From Fimbriimonadaceae bacterium (lineage in GTDB: Bacteria > Armatimonadota > Fimbriimonadia > Fimbriimonadales > Fimbriimonadaceae), in contig JAHBTD010000001.1 in the NCBI GenBank assembly GCA_019638775.1, positions 372,001 to 436,000 of the forward strand: a stretch of DNA of 64,000 nt, read 5' to 3'. The translations under genes and the position numbers were made by a program. How positions within the stretch are numbered: position 1 is the stretch's first letter; each line of letters starts with the position of its first letter. The notes under the pieces are model-generated. The model did not search any database. It saw only the letters and a list, made by a program, of their open reading frames with translations, and had not been told where the DNA came from. Below, piece after piece: positions 1 through 8,350 of this stretch.

Positions 1-1
1 A

Positions 2-586
2 CCTGCCGCAAATGCGTACCTGTACTGGACGCGACTGCAGCACATCGGTATGCCGGGACGAGCTGCTACCGCTGCTAACGCTACGGTTGTCGCTCAGAAC
101 TACTACCAGGGAACGCACGCCGGACAGAACGTCCGACACGAAGGCGTCGGCGGTTTTGTAAACCTCGACACGACCCTTCCGGACTGGCTTGGCCGTGCAG
201 TCGCTACGTCCTACAGCAACACTCAGGTTGACGACGTGTCCAACACGATCCTCTTTGCTGAGGGTTCCAACTGGGACAACTGGTTCCCGCTAATCCCCGG
301 CGATGGCGTCACCCTCGACCCGCTTCGCTACTGCATTCGCTGGATTCCGGTCGAATACAATGCGAACGGTGGCAACTACAGCGCCCCGATCACGACGACC
401 ACACGACCGCTCAACGGTTTGAACGGTCTCACAGCTGGATGCTTCATCCCGCAGGGCCGCTCCACAGCGACCATGACGGACAGCTCCGCTCGATCGGTTG
501 ACTTCCGAGGCCAAATCTACAACCCGTCACCCAGCAAGACTGCAGGCGTTTACGTCTCCAAGTTGCTGAACCCGATGGGCATCTAA
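2..586 (+). CDS. C-terminal part of a probable pilin-like (DUF1559/H-X9-DG type) secreted protein, 5' truncated
   Basis: The reading frame is open from base 2 of the window, so the gene starts upstream; an internal ATG at 50 is unlikely to be the start. About 194 residues are visible, ending in a TAA at 584-586 and followed by a strong terminator. The visible part is rich in Asn, Thr, Gly and aromatic residues and contains the stretch SNTILFAEGSNWDNW, which resembles the 'vlfaEg..' segment near the C-terminus of prepilin-type DUF1559 proteins. The diagnostic N-terminal methylation helix lies outside the window, so the family call is an inference. No catalytic motif is seen. Its role is probably extracellular or as a pilus-like subunit. 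Confidence 0.5.
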   Translation, partial: PAANAYLYWTRLQHIGMPGRAATAANATVVAQNYYQGTHAGQNVRHEGVGGFVNLDTTLPDWLGRAVATSYSNTQVDDVSNTILFAEGSNWDNWFPLIPGDGVTLDPLRYCIRWIPVEYNANGGNYSAPITTTTRPLNGLNGLTAGCFIPQGRSTATMTDSSARSVDFRGQIYNPSPSKTAGVYVSKLLNPMGI

Positions 587-637
587 AGTCAAAGAGACAG
601 CGCAGCGCAGCTATGCGGCGAAGCGTTACTCTCAAAG

Positions 638-670
638 AGCGGCCTGCCTCACTTGAGGCGGGCCGCTTTT
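638..670 (+). terminator. Rho-independent terminator
   Basis: An inverted repeat of about 14 bp (arms beginning AGCGGCC and ending GGCCGCT, loop CT) is followed by TTTT. It lies 52 nt after the stop of the pilin-like gene and separates it from nuoD. Confidence 0.85.
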
Positions 671-771
671 CTGTGACGATTGGTCTCTTCGTGAGCATGT
701 AGATGTCTCGGGTTCTTCTACCGAATGAACTCAACGGGTAACATGATTGGGTCTTTGATAGAAGGAAAGTA

Positions 772-1989
772 ATGAGTTCTCACACCTTCATGCCCACCAC
801 GGAAACCGTCTTTCAGAAGACGGGTGAAAGTACGATGGTCGTCAACATGGGTCCCCAACACCCGTCGACCCATGGCGTTCTTCGGCTCATTCTTGAGCTT
901 GAAGGGGAGACCATTATTCAGTGCAAAGCGGTGATTGGCTACCTGCACACCGGGATGGAAAAAGAGGCCGAATTCCAGAGCTATATGAAATGCGTCGTCA
1001 TGACTGACCGCATGGATTATCTCAATGCAAACGGAAACAATCTGGCTCACGCGCTCGCGGTGGAGAAGCTTCTGGGCTGCGAGATCCCCAAGCGGGGGCA
1101 GTATCTCCGTGTCATTTTGGCTGAGTTGAGCCGCGTTGCATCGCACTGTGTTTGGCTTGGAACAAGCGCACTCGACCTTGGCGCGATGACCCCGTTTTTC
1201 TACATCATGCAGCAACGCGAAAGCATTCTTGATATGTTCGAGATGTTCTCCGGTGTGCGAATGATGCCTAGCTGGATCGTTCCTGGAGGATTGCGGGGCG
1301 ACATGCCCGAGGGTTTTGACAAGAAGCTGAATGCATTCTTGATGGAGTTTCCGAAGGAGCTTGACGTTGTCGAAAATCTCCTGGTCGAGAACCCAATCTG
1401 GAAAGAGCGAACCTATGATGTTGGCGTATTAACTGGGGACGAGTGCCTGGAGCTTGGTTGCTCTGGACCGATTGCGCGGGCGTCGGGCATTGCTTGGGAT
1501 TTGCGCAAGAGTAACCCATATTGCAGCTACGAAGATTTCGACTTTATGATTCCTGTCGGCTCACGAGGCGACGTTTATGATCGATTCTTGGTGCGACTTG
1601 CCGAGATGAAGGAGAGTTGTAAGATCCTCCGGCAAGCGCTTGATGGACTTCCCGAAGGTCCGTTCCAGACTCTCGACCGCAAGATTGCTCCACCGCCTCG
1701 CGAAGAGCTTGATAGTTCTATGGAGTCACTTATCCACCATTTTAAGCTCTGGACAGAGGGGTTCCGACCACCGGTAGGCGAAGCCTATGCTGGAATTGAG
1801 GGGTCGAAGGGTGAGCTTGGATTCTATATTGTCAGCGATGGTACGAACACTCCTTACCGCTGGCACGAGCGTCCGTCATCCTTTATGAACCTAAAAGCGT
1901 TGGAAGTTTTGGCTCGAGGAAGATTGATCGCTGACCTTATCGCGATCATTGGTTCGGTGGATATTGTGCTTGGCGAAATTGATCGTTAG
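772..1989 (+). CDS. nuoD: NADH-quinone oxidoreductase subunit D
   Basis: This is the 49-kDa subunit of respiratory complex I, in the peripheral arm next to the quinone-binding site at the cytoplasmic membrane face. The 405-residue product shows the family signatures throughout: MGPQHPSTHGVLR near residue 27 with the quinone-pocket His residues, GYLHTGMEK, the segment around DRMDYLNANGNN, and the C-terminus GSVDIVLGEIDR typical of NuoD. Length matches the family (about 400). The ATG at 772 is preceded by a good Shine-Dalgarno (GAAGGAAAG). Unusually, the next complex I genes (nuoE, nuoF) come only after two unrelated secreted-protein genes, and nuoA-C are not immediately upstream. Identification is firm. 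Confidence 0.97.
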   Translation: MSSHTFMPTTETVFQKTGESTMVVNMGPQHPSTHGVLRLILELEGETIIQCKAVIGYLHTGMEKEAEFQSYMKCVVMTDRMDYLNANGNNLAHALAVEKLLGCEIPKRGQYLRVILAELSRVASHCVWLGTSALDLGAMTPFFYIMQQRESILDMFEMFSGVRMMPSWIVPGGLRGDMPEGFDKKLNAFLMEFPKELDVVENLLVENPIWKERTYDVGVLTGDECLELGCSGPIARASGIAWDLRKSNPYCSYEDFDFMIPVGSRGDVYDRFLVRLAEMKESCKILRQALDGLPEGPFQTLDRKIAPPPREELDSSMESLIHHFKLWTEGFRPPVGEAYAGIEGSKGELGFYIVSDGTNTPYRWHERPSSFMNLKALEVLARGRLIADLIAIIGSVDIVLGEIDR

Positions 1990-2104
1990 CAACTAGAGTA
2001 TCTCATCTTGTCAATACAATAGTTTGACTTGGGGAAGTCCATAGACACACAAAATCGTAAATGTTCTGAAACCGATTTCAAGTTGTACACGTTCTATTTC
2101 GTGT

Positions 2105-3391
2105 ATGAAACGCAACTTCAGATTCCTTTTTATTGTCGTTGGCCTGGTGTCGCTGAGCGCAATTTCGTTCGCCCAGAGAACTCCAGGCATCAAACTCGTT
2201 GAAAAAGATTACACTAACAATGTCACAGCTACCGATCGGTTTTGGTTTTATCTGAACTCTGACGGCTCGATTCAAAACCCGTTGACTGGCGGTGGAGCCT
2301 ATCCAGGCCTTGAAATGGATGGGAACCGGGCATTTCAGATCACTAAAGTCGTCTATGTTCGTGGCACAGATATTCAGGTCTCATTGAAGTTTCAGAATGA
2401 ATCAACAGTCGCCGCTGTCGGGAACCTTCACATAAATGCGGCTCGGCTCATCATTGATTTGCCTACAAACCCGCCGACTCAGCAACTCGTCAATCTTGGA
2501 GTGCCCAGCGCAAGTGCGATTTCCATTTCACCTTACCCGGGAACAACAACTGTTAATATCACACTGACGAATGTACCAAACTACGTAGCTAAGGGTCAGC
2601 TTCAAATCAACGCTGTAATCTATAGCAATGTCGGCGTGCAGCATGCAGGAGAGCCAGGAGCACGCAGTTGGGGAGGGCCGAGTTGGCAGGACTGGGAGAC
2701 GTTTTATTATACCGACGCTACCCCTGTAGGCTTACAATCTGTACCGTGGACAGATCTATTAGATTATTCATGCTTGTGGGCTTACGGCCAGACAGGAGAA
2801 GCTAACGTATGTCACGATTTAACTTTCGGGCTCTTTTGGTCAAAGAGGTGGATATACGATCCAAGCGGGAACTACTTCTGGCAAGACTGGATGTATGGTA
2901 GCAATCCACACGTCATCTATAACCTGTTCGATGCACTGAATTCAACATCAACGGTTAACATGGACTGTCGTGATGCAGCAGGATTCAATACATTGTGTAT
3001 GGCCTCACTTGGTCATTCGTCGACTCCAATTCGGTTAAAAGTGCAAATTTACCCTGTTTTTTGGACCAATCCGGTGTGTGGCATGGGGAACGACGCAAGT
3101 GTTGACTACAATCCGATCAGCGGTGCGCCAACATATGTTGAACATCCGTTTGGCTTCCACCAGGTAACCCGAATATCAAACGGTGTGTACGACGCAGCAG
3201 TAGCGCAAAAGTTTGACCTCACGGGTGCCACTTACCGAAATCCACCTGCACACTGGGTAACCGCTGGATATTGGCAAACTCAGCTAGGTGGATCATCGCT
3301 TGGCTTGGTTGCTGGGGCTCTTTCTCCTGCATTTGTTCCGCCGCCAAACTATCATAATGAAACTATCACGAATATCAATGAGATAGAATAG
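2105..3391 (+). CDS. Secreted protein with a possible divergent transglutaminase-like fold
   Basis: The 428-residue product begins with a clear signal peptide (MKRN, then a hydrophobic core, ending near SAISFAQ). The middle is beta-rich and Asn/Thr-rich. From about residue 285 there is a pattern reminiscent of transglutaminase-like cysteine proteins: Cys288 in MDCRDAAGF, a following hydrophobic helix and strand, His352 in FGFHQVT, then Asp363 or Asp371 (VYDA, FDLTG). That C-H-D spacing is seen in the sequence; the fold assignment is an inference and could be wrong. It is followed after 7 nt by the next gene, so the pair probably form one unit. Both sit between nuoD and nuoE without an obvious link to complex I. 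No confident family is recognised. Confidence 0.7.
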   Translation: MKRNFRFLFIVVGLVSLSAISFAQRTPGIKLVEKDYTNNVTATDRFWFYLNSDGSIQNPLTGGGAYPGLEMDGNRAFQITKVVYVRGTDIQVSLKFQNESTVAAVGNLHINAARLIIDLPTNPPTQQLVNLGVPSASAISISPYPGTTTVNITLTNVPNYVAKGQLQINAVIYSNVGVQHAGEPGARSWGGPSWQDWETFYYTDATPVGLQSVPWTDLLDYSCLWAYGQTGEANVCHDLTFGLFWSKRWIYDPSGNYFWQDWMYGSNPHVIYNLFDALNSTSTVNMDCRDAAGFNTLCMASLGHSSTPIRLKVQIYPVFWTNPVCGMGNDASVDYNPISGAPTYVEHPFGFHQVTRISNGVYDAAVAQKFDLTGATYRNPPAHWVTAGYWQTQLGGSSLGLVAGALSPAFVPPPNYHNETITNINEIE

Positions 3392-3398
3392 GTGTACA

Positions 3399-4172
3399 AT
3401 GATGATACTAACTTGTTCAGCCATAATCGCTCTCTACACGTCAAGCGGCGAGATGCCCTCGTGGACTCCCGAACTGCTGAGAGATAATTCTCGGTTCAAG
3501 TACATTGAATCGAACATCAGACAAGATTTTGTAGCTTTTGAGAGACTTGCCGATAACGCAGTCATCACGATTAGAGCACGTGAATATACGCCAGAGATGG
3601 CGAGCAGACGTCCTGAGTTTAACCAGGTCGATCACCCAGACGCTTGGAAGGGAGCACCTTCACAATACCCGTTTGGAAGACAGGTTAGGATCAGAAAGGA
3701 ACAATCACGGTCGTCAATTCTTTGTTTAAACAATTATGAAAGCATTGATGTCGATATCAGAGGTCGACTTATCGTACAAGGTAATTCAAAGGGCCTTTCG
3801 CTACTTGAGGACATAGATGGTGACCTTGCGGTTGCTGAAGGTTTCGCTCGTGAAGCACTTGGACGATTCGCTGCGCGGCGTCGAGATTTAAACTCGCACG
3901 TCAATATCGCCGGGCAGAACATCCCAAGCTTCTCCGCAAAGAAAACCGGTGCACGCTTCTTAGAGGTCACTGCCTGGGCCAAGGCAAGAAATGTCACGCT
4001 GAATCGCAACGACGAAGCTAAGCGGTTTTCCTTTACTTGGAAGGGAAAGAACTGCATTATGTGTTGGGGCACCGACCAGATCAAGATTGGCGACAGTTGG
4101 CGTGCGCTGCCTGACGTGGTCATGTATGACGAGGGCAAGCTCTGGATTCCGCTATCTGCAGTCGAAAGCTAA
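3399..4172 (+). CDS. Protein with C-terminal copper-amine-oxidase-like N-terminal (stalk) domain
   Basis: The 257-residue product has a short hydrophobic N-terminus (MMILTCSAIIALYTSS), which may be a weak export signal. The central part (about residues 20-180) is not recognised. The last 70 residues, from FLEVTAWAKARNVTLNRN to LWIPLSAVES, match the style of the copper amine oxidase N-terminal-like domain (PF07833), in which paired strands end in 'yvPlr.v' motifs. That domain is common in secreted or cell-wall proteins and does not imply amine oxidase activity. The start is 7 nt after the preceding stop, so co-expression is likely. A second protein with the same domain is encoded at 32242-33312. 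Function is unknown. Confidence 0.75.
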   Translation: MMILTCSAIIALYTSSGEMPSWTPELLRDNSRFKYIESNIRQDFVAFERLADNAVITIRAREYTPEMASRRPEFNQVDHPDAWKGAPSQYPFGRQVRIRKEQSRSSILCLNNYESIDVDIRGRLIVQGNSKGLSLLEDIDGDLAVAEGFAREALGRFAARRRDLNSHVNIAGQNIPSFSAKKTGARFLEVTAWAKARNVTLNRNDEAKRFSFTWKGKNCIMCWGTDQIKIGDSWRALPDVVMYDEGKLWIPLSAVES

Positions 4173-4242
4173 ATCTGACTGCGTAAAAGCAGCCGAGTTG
4201 GATGGGCCACAACGCAGTGGTTTCGAGTAAACTCTGCGTTCG

Positions 4243-4860
4243 ATGAGCGAACTCATCCAACTCGGCAGTCAAAACGAACGTCCACGTCCGCCCAGACCTG
4301 AAGAGGTCGAAATGCGGTTTTCTGACAAAGCGATCCACGAGTTGGAGGCGCTCAAAACCCACTACCCGGACTGGAAATCGTGCATCCTCCCCGCTTTATG
4401 GATCGCCCAGCGCGAATATGAAGGGATGCTCACCGGCCCTGCATTAGCTGAAGTTGCCATACGGCTTAAGCGCAGCTACGCCGAGATCGAAGGTGTTGCC
4501 ACGTTCTATTCGATGTACAACACGCAGCACAACCCCGGCAAACACAAGATTGAAGTTTGCACATGTTTGACCTGTGCGGTGTGCGGCGGCTACCGGATCA
4601 TAGATCTGCTCAAGAAAAAGCTTGGCGTGGAGGCTGGCGAAGTCACGTCCGATGGCATGTTCATGATCGAAGAGGTGGAGTGCCTGAACGCATGCGATCG
4701 AGCTCCGTTGATTCAGGTCGGCGATCAGTATTACGGCCCTGTGGATGAGACTTCGCTGGACCAGCTCTTGAGCGATTTGAGAGCAAGCAAGGAATCAACC
4801 GTCGTGAAGATGGCGGATGAGATTGTTCAGGTTCACATCATGGAGACAGAGAAGGCTTAA
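4243..4860 (+). CDS. nuoE: NADH-quinone oxidoreductase subunit E (24-kDa 2Fe-2S subunit)
   Basis: This thioredoxin-fold subunit of the complex I NADH-dehydrogenase module carries the N1a 2Fe-2S cluster. The 205-residue product shows the four expected ligands: Cys106-x4-Cys111 and Cys147-x3-Cys151 (ECLNACDRAP). Extra cysteines at 108 and 114 lie in the first loop. The family helix GVATFYSMY is present. A tail of about 30 residues after the core is longer than usual. It is followed by nuoF after 4 nt. No Shine-Dalgarno precedes the ATG; a TAAACT hexamer lies 9 nt upstream, suggesting its own promoter and a near-leaderless mRNA even though nuoD lies upstream on the same strand. Confidence 0.95.
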   Translation: MSELIQLGSQNERPRPPRPEEVEMRFSDKAIHELEALKTHYPDWKSCILPALWIAQREYEGMLTGPALAEVAIRLKRSYAEIEGVATFYSMYNTQHNPGKHKIEVCTCLTCAVCGGYRIIDLLKKKLGVEAGEVTSDGMFMIEEVECLNACDRAPLIQVGDQYYGPVDETSLDQLLSDLRASKESTVVKMADEIVQVHIMETEKA

Positions 4861-4864
4861 GATC

Positions 4865-6169
4865 ATGGGTGAATACAAACTCCTTTTTGAACACGCACAC
4901 GATCCAGCTTTTGCGACCCTCGCTGGCTATCAAGCCAAGGGCGGCTATGAGGGTCTGAAGAAGGCGATCAAGATGGACCGTCAGGCCGTTATCGACGAGG
5001 TGAAGGCTTCGGGTCTTCGCGGTCGTGGAGGAGCTGGCTTCCCTACCTGGATCAAATGGAACGGCATCCCCAAGGAAAAGACCAAAAAGCACTATATCCT
5101 TTGCAATGCCGACGAAGGCGAGCCTGGCACTTTTAAAGACAAGCAGTTGATGGAGCAAACTCCTTTTGAGCTGATCGAGGGCATGACCATCGCAGGTTGG
5201 GCGGCGCAGGGGGATGTAGGCTACATCTATATTCGCGGCGAATTTATCGATGCAGCTCGGGCCATGCGCAAGGCCATTGACGAGGCCTACAAGGCCGGAC
5301 TGCTTGGGAAGAACATACTCGGCTCAGGCTGGGAATTCGATCTGCACATCCACCTCGGCGCAGGTTCGTATGAGTGTGGCGAGGAGTCTGCGCTGATGAG
5401 CTCACTCATGGGCGAGCGCGGTATGCCTCGGCTGAAATTTCCCCACGCCCCGCTCCCGACCATTGCCGGATTGTGGGATTCTCCGACCGTCATCAACAAC
5501 GTCGAAACCTACTGCTGCGCTCCGTACATTATCAAGAACGGTGGAGAATGGTATGCGAGCATCGGTGCTTCCACCAAGAATTCGCGTGGAACAAAGCTCT
5601 TCTCAGTTTCCGGGCACGTGAACAAGCCAGGCAACTACGAGATCGAGTTTGGAACAACGCTTAAGGAGTTGCTTGAGCTTTCTGGGGGGATGAAGGGCGG
5701 CGCTCTCAAGGCCTGTGTGCCTGGTGGAAGCTCGGTGCCCATTATCGACGCTGACGCGACGAACAAAGCGATCATCGGCTACGAAGAGATGGGCGAGTAC
5801 AAGACGATGGTCGGTTCGGGGGGATGCATGTTCCTGAACGAGCACACCTGTATCGTCAACTTCATCTGGCGGACAGCTCTTTTCTATGCCAACGAAAGCT
5901 GCGGCAAGTGCACACCCTGTCGAGAAGGAACCCGCTGGCTGTTGCAGATCATGGATCGCATTCGGCGAGGTCTTGGGCAGCCCGGAGACATTGAGCTTCT
6001 CGAAGAGGTTTGCGCACAGATCGACGGTCGTTCATTCTGTGGTTTGGGGGACGCGGCCGCATGGCCTGTACAGGCAGCGATCCGTGTTTTCCGGAACGAA
6101 TTCGAGTACTTCATCGAGCACAAGCGCAGCATCGTCGAAGGTGCTGAGGCTCTTGCGATGGCTCCGTAG
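4865..6169 (+). CDS. nuoF: NADH-quinone oxidoreductase subunit F (51-kDa, FMN/NADH-binding)
   Basis: NuoF binds NADH and FMN and carries the N3 4Fe-4S cluster, the electron entry point of complex I. The 434-residue product has the FMN/NADH-binding segment GLRGRGGAGFPTW, the NADEGEPGTFKD motif and the cluster ligands Cys346, Cys349, Cys352 (SCGKCTPCREG) and Cys392 (FCGLGD). The ATG at 4865 is chosen over an in-frame upstream ATG inside nuoE because it has a Shine-Dalgarno (AGAAGG) and gives the normal N-terminus. It is the last complex I gene here: nuoG does not follow, and a tRNA comes next, so the nuo genes of this organism are scattered. Confidence 0.97.
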   Translation: MGEYKLLFEHAHDPAFATLAGYQAKGGYEGLKKAIKMDRQAVIDEVKASGLRGRGGAGFPTWIKWNGIPKEKTKKHYILCNADEGEPGTFKDKQLMEQTPFELIEGMTIAGWAAQGDVGYIYIRGEFIDAARAMRKAIDEAYKAGLLGKNILGSGWEFDLHIHLGAGSYECGEESALMSSLMGERGMPRLKFPHAPLPTIAGLWDSPTVINNVETYCCAPYIIKNGGEWYASIGASTKNSRGTKLFSVSGHVNKPGNYEIEFGTTLKELLELSGGMKGGALKACVPGGSSVPIIDADATNKAIIGYEEMGEYKTMVGSGGCMFLNEHTCIVNFIWRTALFYANESCGKCTPCREGTRWLLQIMDRIRRGLGQPGDIELLEEVCAQIDGRSFCGLGDAAAWPVQAAIRVFRNEFEYFIEHKRSIVEGAEALAMAP

Positions 6170-6202
6170 CAAGGCCCCAATCCTGTAGAATAGAGCTTGA
6201 AT

Positions 6203-6275
6203 GCGGCTGTAGCTCAGTGGATAGAGCGCTTCCCTCCGGAGGAAGAAGTCGGAGGTTCGAGTCCTCTCAGCCGCG
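6203..6275 (+). tRNA. tRNA-Arg (anticodon CCG)
   Basis: A 73-nt cloverleaf: acceptor GCGGCTG/CAGCCGC, D arm GCTC...GAGC, anticodon stem CTTCC/GGAAG with loop CTCCGGA (anticodon CCG, reading CGG), T arm GGAGG-TTCGAGT-CCTCT and discriminator G. The 3' CCA is not encoded (CGA follows), unlike the tRNA-Arg at 28221-28296. Confidence 0.95.
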
Positions 6276-6343
6276 CGATTTCACTCTGGCAGTTGGTTGC
6301 CTTTTCAGCGTGCATTGCCAACGGCAATGTGTTGTCGAGCCTG

Positions 6344-6799
6344 TCAGTCGAAGGCGGCAGCGATGTCGGGGATAGCCATCATTGACGCAAGTGGATCAGC
6401 TGTATCGTCGAGCGTCGAAAAGTCGAATGTCCACGAACCATGCTCAAGCGGTCGAAGCCGCGCTTGCAGGATGACGTTGCCCCAGGCTGACTGCCAGGGT
6501 TGGCTCGTTAGTTCCAAGGTATCACCGTTAAATTCGCCGTCGAGTATGAGAGGATCTACCGACATATTGCTCAGCATCACCCAGCGATATCGTTCTTTGT
6601 CGTTATCCCAGGTCACAAAGTCGTGCCGAGATTCGATGCCGTAGCCTGGAATCTTCGCGACGAATTGAAGTGACAGCCAGCGTTCGTCTTCGTGTTTTGA
6701 GCCAAAGCACAGGAACTCAAAGTTCACAGGCTGCTTGCCTGGAAACTTCAAATCTTGACTTCCAACAAACCGACCCATTAGGAAAGATAGTCGATTCAT
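6344..6799 (-). CDS. Uncharacterised protein, possibly DUF1579-like (lipocalin-type beta-barrel)
   Basis: A product of about 151 residues from the ATG at 6799 (MNRLSFLMGRFVGSQ). The frame stays open upstream to a TTG at 6859, but that extension lacks a ribosome site; a weak purine stretch (AAGAGA) precedes 6799. The pattern of an N-terminal 'lsfLmGrfvG' turn followed by alternating beta strands (VNFEFLCFGS, WLSLQFVAKIPGYG, WVMLSNM, TLELTSQ, DFSTLDD) resembles DUF1579/THAP4-like small beta-barrels. That is a loose similarity, not a firm match. There is no signal peptide. It stands alone between a tRNA and the L10 leader, transcribed away from both. Confidence 0.55.
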   Translation of the reverse strand: MNRLSFLMGRFVGSQDLKFPGKQPVNFEFLCFGSKHEDERWLSLQFVAKIPGYGIESRHDFVTWDNDKERYRWVMLSNMSVDPLILDGEFNGDTLELTSQPWQSAWGNVILQARLRPLEHGSWTFDFSTLDDTADPLASMMAIPDIAAAFD

Positions 6800-6980
6800 C
6801 TTGTCTCTTGGAACAGACTTAAAATACATCAGAACACTTGGCGCTAATCTAATAACCAAATAAGAAGCAATGTCGTTTCAATTTACCGAACGGGAAACGT
6901 CATCGGATAGTTCACACACATAAAAGATTCTAAACAGAGCGATAATGGCGGGTCCCATGACCGGCGAGCCGGAAATGTGC

Positions 6981-7104
6981 CATAATTTCACGTTCTCCGC
7001 AGACAGCAGGCGACAGAAGTCTTAATCGGCTCGAAAGAGCTGGCCAGCCGAGGGGCAAGAAACCGAATATCGATCTGTGTGCCTTGAGCGCATGGATGAT
7101 GGAT
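6981..7104 (+). promoter_or_regulatory. Ribosomal protein L10 leader with its promoter
   Basis: A CATAAT -10-like hexamer at 6981-6986 is followed from about 6995 by a sequence with the conserved features of the L10 leader (Rfam L10_leader): CCGCAGACAGCAGG, then CTTAAT, then the kink-turn-type GGCCAGCCGAGGGGCAAGAAA region. In this family the L10(L12)4 complex binds the leader and represses its own operon. Position directly upstream of rplJ supports the call. Confidence 0.85.
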
Positions 7105-7105
7105 G

Positions 7106-7137
7106 GACTTCTGCTCGGCTAGGCAGAGGTCTTTTTT
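7106..7137 (+). terminator. Attenuator-type terminator inside the rplJ leader
   Basis: GACTTCTGC and GCAGAGGTC form a 9-bp stem with an 8-nt loop, followed by TTTTTT (7132-7137). It sits between the L10 leader structure and the rplJ start, 41 nt before the ATG, so control is probably by transcription attenuation. Confidence 0.75.
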
Positions 7138-7178
7138 GTTTGTCAGCTTTCTACGGAGCGCAATCGTAGGTGAATTTT

Positions 7179-7931
7179 ATGCCCACCGCAGAAAAAGAAC
7201 AAGCCGTCGCGGCAGCGAAAGAGTGGTATTCAAAGTCTGTTGGCGTGGTCTTTACCGACTTCCGAGGCCTGAAGGTTAAGGAGATGCAGCAGCTGCGAAG
7301 TCAGCTGCAGGCAAAGGGCGGCGAGATCCACGTTATCAAGAACACCCTCTTCAGGCTCGCGTCTGGTGGAGACTACGAGAACATGCCCGCTGAGCTGCAC
7401 AACGGCCCAACGGCAGTAGCATTCCTTTATGAAAATGAAGCCGAATGCGCCAAGGTTCTTGTGGACTACGCCACATCGAGCAAGAAGCTCGCGGTTAAGG
7501 GCGGTTACTTTGCAGGCAAGGCCTTTACGACTCAGGAAGTCGAGAGTCTTTCCAAGCTCCCACCGAGGGATGTCCTCATTGCTCAGTTGATCGGCGTTAT
7601 CGCCGCTCCGCTGTCGAATCTCGTTGGCGTTGTCGAAGCGCTCTATGCCGATCCCATTCGGGTTATCGGTGCAGTCGCCGACAAGGTTGCCGAAGGTTCG
7701 CCAGTGCCTGAAGCAAAGGTTGAGGCCCCCGCAGTTGAGGAAGCCCCTGCTGCAGAAGAACCCGCACCCGAACCAGTAGCCGAGGCTGCTCCCACTGAGG
7801 AAGCCGCCGAAGCTGCATCCGAGCCTGCTGCTGAAGAAGCAAGCACAACCGATTCCGATTCGTCGTCCGAGGCGGAAACCGCCCCTGCCCCAGCCGAAAC
7901 CGCCGAAGCGGAAGGCGAAACCGAAGCTTAA
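7179..7931 (+). CDS. rplJ: 50S ribosomal protein L10 with long acidic Ala/Pro/Glu C-terminal extension
   Basis: L10 anchors L7/L12 dimers in the ribosomal stalk. Residues 1 to about 165 carry the family pattern: VGVVFTDFRGLKVKEMQQLR, then HVIKNTLFRLA, then GPTAVAF, then PRDVLIAQLIGVIAAPL. After about residue 170 the protein continues for some 80 residues made almost only of Ala, Glu, Pro, Val, Ser and Thr, so it is 250 residues long against the usual 165-180. The ATG at 7179 is preferred over the GTG at 7170 because TAGG lies 8 nt upstream of it. rplL follows after 15 nt. It is regulated by the L10 leader and attenuator upstream. Confidence 0.96.
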   Translation: MPTAEKEQAVAAAKEWYSKSVGVVFTDFRGLKVKEMQQLRSQLQAKGGEIHVIKNTLFRLASGGDYENMPAELHNGPTAVAFLYENEAECAKVLVDYATSSKKLAVKGGYFAGKAFTTQEVESLSKLPPRDVLIAQLIGVIAAPLSNLVGVVEALYADPIRVIGAVADKVAEGSPVPEAKVEAPAVEEAPAAEEPAPEPVAEAAPTEEAAEAASEPAAEEASTTDSDSSSEAETAPAPAETAEAEGETEA

Positions 7932-7946
7932 ATTAGGAGAACGATT

Positions 7947-8333
7947 ATGGCCAGCAACGTTGAGACCATCGTTGAACAGATTAGTGGAATGACAGCCCTC
8001 GAGCTCAGCGAGCTCAAGAAGGCTCTCGAAGAGAAGTTTGGCGTCACCGCCGCTGCCCCGATGATGGGCATGCCGATGATGATGGGCGGAGGCGGCGATG
8101 CCGCTCCTGCAGCCGAAGAGAAGACCGAATTTGATGTCGTGCTGACAGCCGCTGGCGATGCCAAGCTGAACGTCATCAAGGTCGTCCGCGAGATCACCGG
8201 ACTTGGACTGAAAGAAGCCAAGGACCTGGTCGATGGCGCGCCCCAGCCCGTCAAGCAAGGCGTTGGCAAGGACGAAGCCGACAAGATCAAGGCTCAGATC
8301 GAAGAAGCCGGTGGAAAGGTCGAACTCAAGTAG
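7947..8333 (+). CDS. rplL: 50S ribosomal protein L7/L12
   Basis: The 128-residue stalk protein recruits translation factors. The N-terminal dimerisation helix ([22 protein letters not shown]), a Met/Gly/Ala-rich hinge ([13 protein letters not shown]) and the C-terminal domain ([37 protein letters not shown]) are all in place. A good Shine-Dalgarno (TAGGAGAA) precedes the ATG. It is the second gene of the rplJ-rplL operon, closed by a strong terminator 18 nt downstream. Confidence 0.98.
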   Translation: MASNVETIVEQISGMTALELSELKKALEEKFGVTAAAPMMGMPMMMGGGGDAAPAAEEKTEFDVVLTAAGDAKLNVIKVVREITGLGLKEAKDLVDGAPQPVKQGVGKDEADKIKAQIEEAGGKVELK

Positions 8334-8350
8334 TTCCACTTTTCAGATTG

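Noticed and set aside
3441-4138. Minus-strand frames behind the copper-amine-oxidase-like gene
   Set aside because: They are antisense shadows with no ribosome sites and no recognisable motifs.
7230-8339. Long minus-strand open frame (369 codons) across rplJ and rplL
   Set aside because: It is antisense to two certain ribosomal genes and has Gly/Ser/Cys-rich sequence typical of a reverse shadow of Ala/Glu/Pro codons.
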